From Nymphaea colorata (Eukaryota; Streptophyta; Magnoliopsida; Nymphaeales; Nymphaeaceae): a DNA stretch of 64,000 nt. The translations under genes and the position numbers were made by a program. The stretch lies in contig NC_045138.2 of the NCBI RefSeq assembly GCF_008831285.2, positions 18,261,934 through 18,325,933 of the forward strand, read 5' to 3'. This document shows positions 34,860 through 48,600 of this stretch, piece after piece. Each line of letters begins with the position of its first letter. Position 1 is the first letter of the stretch. A model generated the notes under the pieces. The model was not told where the DNA came from. It did not search any database and saw nothing but the letters and a program-made list of their open reading frames with translations.

Positions 34860-35830
34860 AGTCCTTCCTAACCGGTTATGGTTTTTGGCAACCAATTTTT
34901 TTCTCCTACATCTTTTGCTTAACAAAAACATCTTTTAGGACCATCCCTCGCAGGGTTGTTCACACGCAAAGTACTGTCAAAGGTGGCAGCTCTCGTCGGA
35001 GTAACTGTCAAAGGTGGCAGCTCTCGTTTCTCACTCTAAAGAGTTGGTAGACGTGTCCATCCTCGCCATAGTTCGAAAGCCGCTGTCAACCCACCTCGCA
35101 AACTCGCAATTGCCGGGCACCTTCCTCGCCATGATGGCGAAGGTCAAGGCTCGTGAGAAGCCATGGCAGCAAAGGACGCGTGTGAATAACTGGGGAGATT
35201 TTTTTTTCTTTCACTTTTATTATTTCTTAACGTTATGTGTTAATTTTTTAATATTTTTTAATTATAAAGTGGGTGTTTGGAAATCGCGCGCTTGATTAGG
35301 TTGAAAAGCTAATTGTGTTAGCTTAAAGTGGCTGTCGCAATCACCATGACGGCAGCCCAATTGGGTCACTGGTCGATACGTCTCTGGTGCTGTTCACCAA
35401 TATTTTAAACCAAACGCGAGCTCGATCTCAACCATGTTCACGTACACGTACAGTGAAATGGAACCCATTTGGAGTAGCGTCGAAACCTGCCCTTAGCTCC
35501 ACTGCACCCCAGCCTCCCGCCGCGCCGTCGCCAGGGAACGCATTTTGCCCACCAATTACTGGCGAGGTTCCTCAGCCTTCACCCTACTGCAGATCTCCCC
35601 TCGCGCCGGCGCTGCCTGCCCCGGCCCCTCTACCTTCGCCGTCCCGCCACCTATGGTACAAATTTCGATGCTCAGATTTATGCATTTTTCCCTTGTTTCA
35701 TATTCGAACTCCGAGTGCCTAACTAATCTCCAGTAATGAGCATATAAGCATGTCTTCTTTTTTTTTTTTTTTGTTTCTGTTGCCACCCTTCCTTGCTCAC
35801 GTTATATAAGCTATGTCAAGCTTTTTCCTT
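34860..35830. other. Unit II sequence with GC-rich patch, no gene recognised
   Basis: Counterpart of 21130-22040. Contains a local tandem repeat (GTCAAAGGTGGCAGCTCTCG at 34976 and again at 35007). The frame at 35387-35722 is C/P-rich and not conserved in the other copy. Confidence 0.45.
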
Positions 35831-35867
35831 TGACAGTTAAGATCGTCGACCTTCTTCCTCTCTGTTA

Positions 35868-36170
35868 ACAGTGGTGGCCGTCTTCTTAACGTCCGTAGTC
35901 CTCCTCCACCTCTTCTCCAGGTCACCGCCTCTGACCCCTGTGCCACCGCATCCCATGCCGCCGATGGCTCCACCACCCTTTCCCTCCCCCACATCAACTC
36001 CAAATGCTTCCCCCTTCGCCTTCACCGGCATCTTGATGGCTTTCAACGGCACGTTTCGCCTCGCCACCATCACCGATGGTAGTCGCTCTATTCTGGTGGC
36101 CTTCGGCCTCCGCGTCACCACCTCCGAGAACTACGTCGTGAGGGTGAAGGTGGGGCACCCCCCCGTCAGC
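35868..36170 (+). pseudogene. AED3-like aspartic protease N-terminal fragment (unit II)
   Basis: Longer version of 22075-22235. The start codon is GTG, and a 4-bp deletion after LFSR shifts the frame; another frame then continues to SENYVVRVKVGHPP, which matches the NYVVRAKLGTPP segment that precedes the first catalytic DTG in AED3-type nepenthesin-like proteases. The DTG itself is missing because the frame diverges right after. This copy shows that the 160-bp gap in unit I removed protease sequence. Confidence 0.5.
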
Positions 36171-36189
36171 TCATGGTCCTCGGATCGTG

Positions 36190-37560
36190 ACATAACAAGC
36201 GGAATCGTATCCATTCATCCGATCCTCCATTAGGTTGATAGTTATTGGGAAACATCCTTTTCATTAGGACTACGCGTGGGCCGGCTCCAGCAAGCCTGGA
36301 AAACTTGTTGGCAGCTTAAGCAAGTTGGGCCTGGCCATTATCTTTATATCAATCGAATATCCCGTTGGATAACTACCCTTATTTAAAACTCTTAATTTTA
36401 AAAAGATTATGTAAAAAATAAATGAATAAATAACATATAAAAGCACATAAGTATAAAATTTTAGTTCAGTACTTAACCACAGTACTTAACCACAAGACAC
36501 TTTTGAATTGACCACATAATTAAATTGGTTTCACAATTTCTTGTAGTTGGCAATCACAATTTTTTGCACATTCATTTGATTTTTGTGATAATGAAAGATT
36601 GGAGGCCTACCATCTAGCAGTTGTTTGTGGAGTAAGCAATAGTCCCTAGAAGCCGAGGCTTTCCCTACCCTCCAATGTTCTTGTATTTGAAAATTGGCCA
36701 CTTTACCTAAAATTTGGATTCAAATTTAGATATGAACGTAAAAAGTCATATTTCTGTTTCATATTAAAATTTGGAGTCAAATGCAAACCAAAGAAAAAAA
36801 GTCATACCTGAATCCAAGTTAGAATGTGAAATCTGATTTCACAATTTACATGTGATCTAATCCTCATTTGTACATTTATATATAAATCAAAATCAAAATT
36901 TTAAATAAAGTGTAGCCAATGTTCAAAATAATATAAAAGCATTGAGTATAAAATATTTATTTAAAACTAAACCCAATTATACTATCTTTTTTCTCTCTCT
37001 CTCTCTCTCTTGCGATGTTGCCTCCTTTGGCCCTTTCACACCTGGCTTTTCTATTGAATGCTCTTGTTTGTCCTGCCTTTGCCTGTCTTATCCTTGCAAG
37101 TCATACTAATACTAACACCTTTGACCATCTCTAGTGCCATTCATTTTGCCAGCGAATGTATTCTTTGTTTGGTTGCTGATTCTGCCACATTCTCCCCGTA
37201 ACAGCTCTGCTCTCTCCTTTCACTGTGCGCCTTCTTCTCCCTTTTACAGTTACTGCTTATCAGTTGTTAGTGGTGAATCTAAGAGGAGCACAACAACACG
37301 GTGTTCAGAAACACAGCCGTACCGGCACTCTCTCCTACTTGATGAACACTTGCGTGTATCTCAACCCGTTGCGGTCGGCCGCAGATTAGATATTCATTCT
37401 TTCCCTGTTTTGTGTTCTCTTCTCTGTTTGTTTTATGGTTTCGTTGCTTGTTTTGTTTTCTTTGCTTTTCTTTTCTTTTTTTCACTTCTTCGTGACTACT
37501 CATCAGTCATCACTCAATTTTTATTAATGAATTCTCATATACACGCACACACTCTCATGA
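36190..37560. other. Region upstream of the intact LFG gene
   Basis: Collinear with 22240-23600. AT-rich hAT-like words at 36720-36980, CT-rich run at 36988-37010. Presumably contains the LFG promoter; no specific element identified. Confidence 0.4.
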
Positions 37561-37618
37561 TCAGGGTAGCACTCTCTCCCTCGATCACTCTCATGATCAG
37601 GGTAGAAGTAGCAGCACG

Positions 37619-38022
37619 ATGGTAGAGATGACAACCAACATGGAAGGTGACGACATCGAGGTAAGTGTGACACAAACTCTAGACAACCAGGTGATGGGCG
37701 ACGGTGGGCTTCCATGGCCATTCACCATGAAGGTCTACTCAATCCTCTTCCTCCAGCTCCTCGTCAATCTCTTGGTTTGCTCGATTATCGTGACCGTCCA
37801 TCGGGTCGCCGACTTATTGCCCTCAATGACCCCCGGATCGGCAATATGCATTGTCAGCCTCGTTACACGTTTCTTCAGTGAGTTTCTTCCCTTTAAAGGA
37901 ATTTCCAACGAAAGTTTTTGATTGTTAAATAATCACAAGATGTAGTTGCATGCTCCGGGTGTGCATGCAAAAAACACACACTCAAGAACATTGGGGTTTG
38001 GAGTATTTTTAGATTTTTTTTA

Positions 38023-38065
<43 letters not shown>

Positions 38066-40429
38066 TAGACTTAATATTTTCATAATCTCCTTTTATTCTT
38101 TCCAAAAATATTTCTTTTTTACATTGTCCAATGTATTTTGGTCATTACCTACCTCCATTGACAATCTTGTACACATAAACAGTTTGAAATAATAAAGATT
38201 TCAATCATATGCTAGTTCTCGATTCCCGAAAAATCATCAACTTAATTTATCAAAATCTTTCTTTTTGGTGCATGCAGTTTTATTCCCTGTGAAGTTTTGC
38301 CGCGGAAAGCACGTGTTCAATTTTCTTCTTCTCAGTTTGTTCACGGTCTCCATGAGCTTCACTGTGGGATTGACATGTGCCATCATAAGCGGTAAGCCAA
38401 CTCCCCTCTCTCCATGAACTTTGTAAACTTGCAATTTTTTATTCTCGTTGATTTTATTATTCTCTGGTTGTTGTTGTGCAGAATGTGAATTGATTGGATT
38501 CAAATCAGAGATGCTTTTAACGATATCCATTTTTTATATATATTCACATATTCAAATTTGAATTCAGATTTGCAAACAGACAAAGAAAAGTCCCCTTTGA
38601 ATCCTAATCCAAATATGATATGTGAGTCTGAATTTGATCCAGAAAACGTGAACCAATGAAAAAACGTTGGAAACCAGAAAAGACGTCAGGAAATAGGAAA
38701 ATATGGAAAACTATTATACCCAGGTCCCTGTTTTTGCCTTCTATGCAGGGAAAGCAACGTCTATAGAATTCTAGGTACTCATATTCCCAACAGAAATTAC
38801 ATATGATATTCTTTACTACTAAAACACAAATAGTTTTAGAATGATATATCCTACTAAATTTCTCCATCACATGGGACAATTAAAAATATCTCATGCACTT
38901 AGATCCACTATATTCAATATTCATTTGCTCTGAAATAGGTCAATTGCTGTTGTAAACAACATGACGGTGGCTCAATCCTCTTGATAAACTAACCTCAGAA
39001 ACCTTGGCCTTGGATAACCATTTGTACACTCCTACTTATAAGGCATGCACAGAAAAACTTGGACCATCCTTTTTGTCAATGCAACATATTATTGGAGGAA
39101 GCACACAAATAATAGAGAAACCACGCTGGAACAATCACAAGCCAACTCAAAAACTGCAATGTATGACTACAAAAGACTGGAACGACAGCTTAGCCACAAC
39201 CAGCACCATTAATACTAACAATTATAACAACAATAACAATTTAAAACAGTCTGTTGAAGTCCTTGTTGCAGACAGTCCAACGTGGATTTCAGTCCTACAA
39301 CAGACCCAAAAAAAACCATATATCAACTAGAAACCCTTTTAAATCGGAAATATCTTAGTTGTTTGAGTTTTTTTTATGCTTGATACAAAGGAGGGGTTTC
39401 TTTACAGTGATATTTTTTGTGTTTACTGGTGGAAAAGGAACCCTGAGGGTATTTCTCTATGTTGGTGTCATTCGAAAGATTCAGTTTGGAGTAGATCAAA
39501 TCTATTATGTGGGTTTATGGATCGGTTTTATCTGAATCTTTGACGCCTCTTTCCTTGTTTTCTCTTCAACATGAGAAAAAAAACAACCCACTGCTGAAAA
39601 TCAGACCCAAAGAGAGAAACATATCAATGAAGAGAAGGATTGTTGGGGAATAGATTGGCACGACACTAATACGAGATCTCTCATCTTCTCCCATAACAGA
39701 GAAAGCGAGAGAGATCAGACTGAGAGAAAACCTGCTATTTGCAGGGGAGTGATTAGGCATCTGTCCGTGGGGGAGAGAGAGAGAGAGACAGAGAAGGGCC
39801 CAAAATACCTGAGGTGTGGCTGCTGCGAGGAAAAGCAAAAGGTCGTTTGAGCTACGGTTGGGCCTGATCTTACCTCCTGCGAAGAAGAAGCTATGGTGAT
39901 GATGATGAAGAAGAAAAGATGACGGTAAGCAGTGGCACATAATCAGGAATGTGAAAGGAAGATAGAGAGAGGACGGTGATGACAGGTGGAAAATGGTGGC
40001 TATGGCATTCAAAGACGTCCGAGAATCGGTGAGATGAGGATGCGACTGCGGTGAGGCTACAGTGGCACAGGCTTCAGGTTGGGCGAGAACTAACGGGCTT
40101 TTCCTCTTTCATCTTGGAAATCTCGTCATGAATATTGCGGAAACTTATTTCCCGAAACGAGCTCAACAGTTACTTTTTTCCATCCTACCTACGATAAAGA
40201 TAAACAAGGATGGATTTACGATTTTTGAATTTTTTTTTTCTGACTTTACAGTCAATTTTCGAGGCATCAAATCAAACAGGCCTCAAAGTAAATCACGATC
40301 TGATCACGTATGGCGAGATTGAATACGACCATTTTCAGCTTGACCGAGCGCCTGCTCCGCTCGGTAATTCAATTAGAATCTCTGTCCAGCCAAGTGCATA
40401 AAAAATAATTTTTTGAGTGTCTTTTAATA

Positions 40430-40480
<51 letters not shown>

Positions 40481-41414
40481 GGTATATCGGAAATCACATA
40501 CTTTATGGGTAAAAGATGTACGATCTTAAGGATGATTTGTTGGAAACATATATTATCTTGATTATTTTATTAGCTGAAATATGTTATTTTAATAAAATAA
40601 CAGATCTTGTAATATCAATATTTTGGTAATACAAAACTCAAGATATTTCATAACAATTGTAGTGTTATATATATATATATAGTCTCTCACAACATGCCGC
40701 ATGATCCATTTTCATTGATGCATCACACAATATTATATCAACGGGCAGTCGTGATTGAAAAGAGGTATGGATGCCCCCCCAATCGTCCACTAGTATTCTA
40801 TATCCACAAAAGTGTGGCCTACAATCCAACTATAGGTTTTTCTTCATGAACTGTACCATCTACCCTCGAATCGCCACATATCATCAATGTTACTTGAGTT
40901 AAATTCTGCAACTTTTCTTGTGAAAATTTCATTGAATCCTTTGTGTTGGTTGGAGCAGGCAGGGTCGTCCTCGAGGCTGCGAGTATAACGGTCTTGCTGG
41001 CTGTGAGCTTCACTCTCTATGTATTTTGGGCAGCAAGTTGGGGCAGTGACACCCAATTTCAAGGGTCTTTCCTCTTTTTTTCTTTGATGTCTCTTATTTG
41101 TTTTGGCATCCTCACGGTATGCCTACAACTAAAATTTTTCCTTCCATTTTCTTTTCATTTATTTTGCAAAGCGTTGAATTGTAGTTGTGTTTTGTTTTTA
41201 TCAGATCTTTTTTCCCTACGGCAAAATCTCCCCAATAATCTTCAGCATTCTCAGGACAGTCATCTTCAGTGGATATATCATGCACGATACAAACAACCTC
41301 CTCAAAACACACGGCCGAGACGATGACAGTTGGGTTTCAATCAGTGTCCTTTATATGGACATCATCAACCTATTCCTCCACCTGCTCGAGTTGCTTGGGT
41401 CCGGTGGAAAATAA
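37619..41414 (+). CDS. LFG: LIFEGUARD (Bax-inhibitor-1 family) membrane protein
   Basis: Four exons, 37619-37877, 38278-38391, 40959-41116, 41205-41414, total 741 nt, 246 aa, all GT-AG with matching phases. LFG/TMBIM proteins are multi-pass ER/Golgi membrane proteins that dampen cell death and calcium release. Residues 1-37 are a hydrophilic N-terminus ending WPFTMKVYS, the usual entry to the first membrane segment; about seven hydrophobic segments follow (LFLQLLVNLLVCSIIVTVH, FNFLLLSLFTVSMSFTVGL, VLLAVSFTLYVFWA, FPYGKISPIIFSIL...). The C-terminal signature is present (SGYIMHDTNNLLK, LYMDIINLFLHLLELLG) with both membrane aspartates. Length is in the normal range (about 240-260). Start chosen because the inverted copy aligns to the same codon. 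Intron 2 is 2567 bp and full of repeats. The sequence is more divergent from the common LFG text than expected, so it could be a recent pseudogene without obvious lesions. Confidence 0.82.
38025..38063. repeat. (TA)n microsatellite in LFG intron 1
   Basis: About 19 TA units. Confidence 0.9.
38842..39430. other. Intron-2 segment present only in unit II
   Basis: Unit I joins the sequences on either side (24150 region, TAGAAGGAACCCTGAGGG). The end part (39340-39430) recurs at 28120-28205. A 108-codon frame at 39004 has no known motif and lies in the intron. Confidence 0.5.
40432..40478. repeat. (AT)n microsatellite in LFG intron 2
   Basis: About 23 AT units; the unit I counterpart near 25220 is about 9 units. 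Confidence 0.9.
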
Positions 41415-42601
41415 GTTCCTAAATGTGTTTGTGTATATATATAAGTACCCTTAAAAGTATTAAAGTATATATATATATATAGGTAAGGAATAGAAAAGAG
41501 TGTGTGTGTATGATATATATATATATGTATATATATATATGCCGGGCAATAAGTTCGTAACTCACATTGCTATATGTACACGACGACAATCTCAGAAGAA
41601 AGAACGTTGTTTGTTTTCAGTTATTGTTTTTGTTAGGGTCTTGAAAAGTGTGCGTTGTGCTCTTTTAAGTTAGTCTTATGAAATCGTGTGATCTTGGGAA
41701 TCAAATTGGTGCGTTTTTGTTGTTATTCCTGTGATTGGTGATAGAATACCTGCATGTGATTGGTGATAGAATACCTGCAGTATAAACATGCATCTTATTA
41801 TTAGAGATTGCAATCCCGGTCGAACAACCTTTTAAAAACCAATGTATATACAACGTCTAAAAACCAATGCTATATACAACGAGGGGCCAAGTTAGAAATT
41901 TTTTTATTAAAGAGAATTAGTAATAAAATTTTAATTTAAAATGTCAATACAAAAACAAGTATTTTATGTAGCCCACTCGTGGAAATTTATCCAGCTCGAC
42001 AAAGTTCCCCATCTTTGTCAATGCAGCCCTAATATACAAGGAAATGTCCTTCCTTTTCTTTTCCTTTTGGCGGAAGTCTTTGAGCCATCGTCTAGCTTGG
42101 TTGGTCAGGTGTATGTATCTCGCCTAGGCAAGATTCTTTTTTTTCAATTGATTCTAAATACTCTGCATATTCGCCTCATATAAGCTACACCCGATCTTGC
42201 CCTTCCTTAGGAGCAAACCATAAATGCCATAAACAATCCAGGGCTAGCTTCAGGCTAGCTAAACTGCAACACCCATCAGTACATGAAAGAAATTAGGCCT
42301 CATTAAACTGGATGGCCGCCTCATGTCATGAGTACAATTGGCAGTTTGTATATCAAAGAAGCGCAAAGTTTTTCACAAGGATTTATAAGATTAGAACTTT
42401 TCCTTTACACATGTGATAATGGTGTTTCAGCGTTACAAAAAAATATATAAAGTACACCTTTACCCATCCAACCGTCCATAGCAAGAGAGGCCCACGAACT
42501 GGGAAACACTGCACAATGGTCTATTAGGAAGCTAATTGAGCGTTGTAACTGGTGCAGACATAAAAATGCACATCCCCAGGCATGTCTCTCAGAAGTTACC
42601 T
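41415..42601. other. Intergenic between convergent LFG and ALIS genes
   Basis: Holds the 3' flanks of two convergent genes. TA runs at 41467-41540 and a perfect 25-bp tandem duplication at 41730-41779. A frame at 41941-42183 is unassigned. Confidence 0.6.
41730..41779. repeat. Perfect 25-bp tandem duplication
   Basis: TGTGATTGGTGATAGAATAC plus CTGCA repeated twice head to tail. Confidence 0.9.
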
Positions 42602-45600
42602 TCAATGGGATGCTGGTGTTCTATTCCAAGACAAATAGTTTGGGTCTCCCAGACTCCTGCAAAGAAATCACCGTCAGATATCCACACAAACATGGAAAAG
42701 ATATGCAGAAAGAGAATATCACAGCATGATGAATCAGTGAACCAGTACAGCAGGTAATTGTTCCTGCGACAGGTACAAAGAATAAACAAATCTGGAGGAA
42801 CCAAAGTAACTGAAAAAAGAAAATGCGAGAATAAAGCACTCCTTTCCTGGTTCAGAAAGTCTTATTAAAATAACTGCTACTTTTCAAAAATATAGCAGCT
42901 CACATGAACTACCTGAAAGCCGTTCATGGTGCTCAAAGGCCTTCTTAATGGACAAGCAAAAATAGGGAGTAAACAAATACTGAAAGCCACCAAACCATAG
43001 AAATTGAAAACCACCTTTCAAGAAAAAAAGTTGAAAGATATTATCCGTAGATGTTCAAAGATAAGGTCGCTAATGCCTTGAATACTCGAGGAGGATAAAC
43101 CTTTAAGCCATCAGAGTTACTTACAAATGTTATAAACGAGGTGCATAAAAGAAAACCAACAGTTCTCTGTGAATCTCTAGGTTCAAAGTGCACCAATTGA
43201 GCAAGCCCCAGCAGAATACACAAAGGCAATCAAATGTATAAATGAGAAATAACAATTTTACCAACCTTGGGTGGACAAGATATACCACAAGGAAGACCAG
43301 AGCCAAGAAGAAGCTCAACCCACCAACAGTAAGGTATGCCACACCAAGGAAGTCATTCTTTCCACCAAGCCAACTAGTAGTGGAAAGCACCAGCTTCTTC
43401 TTGCCACCAAAACTGTACGTGTTATAGTTGTTTTGTATGACCACATCTATCGTGGTACTTTCATTGAGATCAACATTTATCCTCCCATACAACTTCCTAA
43501 AGGTTGGCAAGGCTGCTGTTCGCATCCAGACAATAAGGTCTTCTTGCTCACTCAACTGCATGTACAGCATAAGGTTCAAGAACAGACCAAGCTTTCTGCA
43601 AAGCCCATACGCTAGGACGCAAAATTCTAGAAAAAAAAGGAAATGCACAATCAATAAAAATAAATAAATGCACAGCACATACAGGTATGCTTTCATTAAG
43701 TTTTGCACCGCCGATTAGACCTCCATTTTGAAAATTCTTTGGATAAACATCCTTTCCAAATTTATGATCACGATCACTCTTCCAAGATATGTCCTTTTTA
43801 TTGACTTCCAAGGATTTGCTATTGATTGAAAACCCATATGTATCATTAAACAAGCTCCAAGCTATGAGACCACAAGGAACAATAGGAAGGCCATTTGAAC
43901 CCTTAGCTTCAGGGTCGCAGTTAGTAGTAGTATTTTCATATTTCTTGCTCATCAACTGTTTGTCGTTCCTGCTCTTAACATACCTGAACAACCATGAATT
44001 TGGAAGTCAATAAATAACTGAACATGATAATAAAGAGATCCGATAAAAATATTATGCCCTACAGTAAACCACTGAAAGTCTGAAAGCAGTCCTGAAAAAA
44101 TTGACCTTTCTTAATCATTTCTTAATTTCAGATTTTAAGTCTGCATGAACTTCTAATACAAACACTCTCAAACATCTTAAGGCAAAATTATTTCTCTCTC
44201 TCTCTCTCTCTCCAAGAGGTGTCAAATAGGCAGCCATGCACAGACCTGGAACCCTGCAAACTTATATGGGAAGCACTTCGTGAATTATCCTTTTATATTT
44301 TGGTCAATAGTTACAATTACTAATCTTCAAGACTCAAAGTGCAAGGGACTAAAATTTCAGCTAAAGGCATCCACAAGATTCTGCTTCAAAGGAATTCTAC
44401 CTAAGACATCACTTTTCTGTAAATAATGGAAAATGCAACAAAGTAACAAACGAGGACCTGCGATGGTTCTGGTAGAAGTTATCCAGCTGATAATACACAT
44501 AGACAGGTGCTTTCATCTTACTCGGCACCTGAAGGGAGTTCATTTAATTCACCATTATTATATTGAGAAAATAAAAATAAAAATTATAGAGGGGCAGAGT
44601 GGTTAAGAAGTTCTCACGGTCAACTTTGCAGTACAGGTCTTGTCAGCATTGCCATTTTGGATGAAACTAAGCTCATTCCCTGTCCAGTTACGAGGAACAC
44701 AAGCAGTTTCATATTGGTACACGATTTCAACAACCTGAATCACAAACAAGATTCTATATGAAGGGGTAAAAAACAGAAAACATAAGTAAATGCTTTCACA
44801 ACACAGGAAAAGATGATGCAGATCAAAGCTCAAAATTACTGTCTTACACCACGTGATGCAAACAATGAAGCAACTCCGATTGGAATGAAGATCACACCGA
44901 TGAATGTGAAAGCTGTGATCACCTGTCAAACATAATGAAATGGTAAAACTTTCAGGTAAAGCTACCTGCAAACTAAACACAATTAAAGACAGCGACAACC
45001 TTTTTATTAGGAAGTAATGAGTCAACGACAAAAGACTGGATAAACTAAAAAGAAGTCTAACACTACAAGTAGCTGAGCTTACCCATCCTGGTGTCAAAAT
45101 AGGTTTGCAAGCAGGAAGTTCTTGCTGAGTAAACCTTGAATCTGAAAAAAGCAGGAGAGTATATCTTTCCATCAGTAAGATTACCAATAGCAAACTCATC
45201 TTAAGTAATGGATTTCTACAAAACATTACCAAATATACATGATAAGCAACAAAACCTACTTTAAAGTTTAAACTTTAATGTTTAAAGTATTTAAAATGTA
45301 TATTTGTGTCTCCAGATACTGAATTTAAAATTTCAAAGCAGCCCTCATGAAAGGACCTACTAATCTTAAACAGCTGGTTGGATTCTGAAAATTAGTTGGA
45401 CCTTTCACCAATATCCAGAGGCCACACATGAAGCTACAATGTCTGAAACGATTGCCAATGAGAAAAATTTACAGATTCCCTGAAAAATTTGTGCACTGTG
45501 CAGTTTTCATTTCCCGACTGCGAACATGCCTTTATGATTAATTTTGACAACCATCTAAAAACGAAAAGCATCTTATGATTTCAAAACACATAAGATGCTT

Positions 45601-48600
45601 CAATTACTTTCTTGTCATATTCATATGAATTTTATATACTCTTCCTAATGCCTAATAACAGAAGAATAGCAAGTACCTACTCTAGTCACTCTGATATGAC
45701 AGATCAAAGTAAACCACCCTATGGGTTTACATGTAACTAGGGAATTCCAAAATAACATCAAATATACATCAACACCTTTTCTCTTGTATTTCAATGCTCA
45801 ATACATCTAAGAGATACCCTGGTCTGTACTTCCATACATGCAACTTCAGATCTTTGTAGTTAACAGTGCAACTATGCTGGGGCGAGGCGCTGGCTGTACC
45901 TACACACCTACATTGAGGTACCTACAAGATCCCCAATTTTTTATATTAACACTAAAAGTTCAATTTTTGTTCTATCTTCCAGCATATTGACCAAGTGTTG
46001 TCATTAAATGCCCACTTTGACATTTTCCTTTCTTTTTTCCCATATTTAACTTTTTCCTTTTTCTTTTGTTGAACAGGACTGACTAGCTTCCGCTATGTCT
46101 TTTTATGGAGTCCATGGTATATGCCTGACTAGTAATTTTATCTAGAGCTCTAAATGGGCATAAGATACTCATTGAATAGAAGATTTTATCTAGAGTTCTA
46201 TATCACACTCTCCCCGATTGCGGGCACCTTCTCTATTATTTACCTCCCCTCTAATGGTCATCATGGTTACAAAAAATTCTTTACGAGCTCTAAGCTCAAG
46301 GGACTTACAAGTGAGCACTACACACACATACACACAGAGAAATATATTCGATACACAAGGAATTCAAGGTTCAAATATACAATATACCTGTAGCCAAGGA
46401 CCAATTTCTCTTTTGATTTTTAGGTAAGATAGAAAATAGATAATCGAGAATCCAGCTTAATTGCAAGCAATATCGCTACTTTAGCCAACAAGCAATATTT
46501 CTAGTACTACTTGAAAAACTGCAGTCAAGCATAGTAGATGGAACTTGCAGATCCACATATAGATACCATAGCATCTTTAAGTTGTAATGCCATTGATAGA
46601 TAAACTACTTCAGCACCATTATAGGAAATTCAGGCAGAGCATCCATTTATTATATATTAAAACTAAAAAGAGGAACATGTTCCTCCAGCAACAGCATGAA
46701 TGGAAGCATAGGCTTGTATTTCATTTTAAGATAATCTTTCGCATCTTTTCATCACATGCTTTTTTGCCAAGAATGTCATGAAGATCGCACTGTTATACGA
46801 CTGAGCCCCTGAATTGTTCAGGATTTCCTCATGAACTAGCCTTGTTAGATGATGTCTAATTTGTTCTCTACTTCTACAACCTAAAGGATGGAGGTAACAC
46901 AGACAATTTGTATCTTGATATGGCTTCCAAGGAATCCAACAGATCGCACCTTTAGGATTTCATTTTGATTCCAAAATTATGCACATAAAACCTACCAACC
47001 ATATTTTCCCAAATGAAAAGGTAAAATGTCCTGGTAATATGATTCAAATATGAACTTTTGTATCAATGAAGACATGCCTGTCAACAAATTTTTTACCACA
47101 AAGAAGGACTGGCAAGGCTCAAATATTAATTGCCACCATAACAAACAACCTCCAAATGAATACTTTTAATTTAATGTAAGTAATTCAATTGAACCTGGTA
47201 CCAGATGACTTTGCTACTGGAGGTAACATGATGATGTAAAACAACACATCGGTCTCAAATAGCCTCTAATGCAAGGAGGAACGAAAAATCTAATCAACGT
47301 ACAGTGATCATAAGGACTCTCACCAAAGATTAACTGGAATAACATAGCAATCTTAAAGACTGCAGAAATTTCTATCATGTTTTTTGAGTCATTACAAAAT
47401 CACGTCCAATTGTATATGTGTTGTTGACCTACTCAACTAGTCAAACTAGTCCGTAGCCAGCTGACTAGTTCGTAGCCACATGGTTGGTAGGGCATAGGCA
47501 GCCGACTATTCACTACAAGTGAATGACTAATGTCTATATATATATTAGTTTTGGCAATTTAAAAGCTGCGCTTATATTATATTGAGTATTTTAGTAGACT
47601 GACTGAGATCAACCCAAAAATTAATCAGTCTCGACCAATTCCAATTATTCTTTCAAAGCCTTGGCTCATGTCCAACTTTGACAACTTAAGTTGTATGAGA
47701 AATCGATAAATCATGCCACATCTTATAAGCCGTTCACTTAAAATTTGAGCAACTTTATACGACTTGTTAAGCATATCTTTTTTTACACCAGAGCATGAAA
47801 ACTAACCTGGAAGTTCCGTTTCTTATATCTAGATTCTAGACCAATCAATTAGTTGATCACGAAGCTCCCCTTATTCCTAAGCTGTCATATATCTCCAGAA
47901 ATCGATAAGAAAGGAAAGGTTGCATTTTGGACTAGCCCATGAAATTCGATTCGCTTGATTCCAATACTTAGAAATACCGCAAATAAAATTAATAAATCAT
48001 GTTATCGGAAATTCACTTATCACAATTATTTTCCACACTTTCACCGAAAGGCATATGGAACAACAATTTGCAAGTTCAAAACCTTTTTGGTATTACGTCC
48101 CATTCGCCTGATCTGAGCATTCCCAATTATTTTAGTCTTACCGTATCAGCGGGATCAATTTCTTTACTCGGTTCTTATGACCGATATAATGCCAAAGGAA
48201 CCAAAAAAATCGCCAGGAAAAATATCATATAACCCTCCTGATGCAGGTTTCGTCATCTTTATTCTAATATCCTGGAAAATCAACAAATGATCCTCTCTAG
48301 TACAAATCCCAGACCTTTTTCACCTAAACCACCTACAGAAGATCAAACTCTTTCGTCCTCCATCAAGATAAAAGAAAATCGGCTGGAAAGAAAACAAAAA
48401 AAAAAAAAATCCTCCCACAAACCCTAGATTGCCCGTTGGAAACAATGATATCAGCAATAATTTCAAAACAGAAAAGGTCAGGAACATCACAGGCCAAATG
48501 AATTGTCAACGTAGAACAACAAAAATTCGAGGAATATCCCAATTAGAGCTTTTATGGCGGGAGAACTCACACTTAGGCCTCTTGGAGTTGCGCCTGGGGC

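Larger units (their letters stand above)
31225..40610 (+). repeat. Duplicated block, unit II
   Basis: Direct copy of 17310-25375; longer because it keeps LFG exon 1, intron 1, exon 2 and a further 590 bp in intron 2. It begins within the left arm of a foldback element (A3) and its similarity to unit I ends inside LFG intron 2, close to where the retained intron sequence leading to exon 3 begins (about 40680). Confidence 0.9.

Noticed and set aside
39004-39330. 108-codon frame in LFG intron 2
   Set aside because: Asn/Thr-rich, no motif, present only in one duplicate and inside an intron.
43242-43667. Plus-strand frames across ALIS exons
   Set aside because: They are the antisense of exons with clear ALIS sequence.
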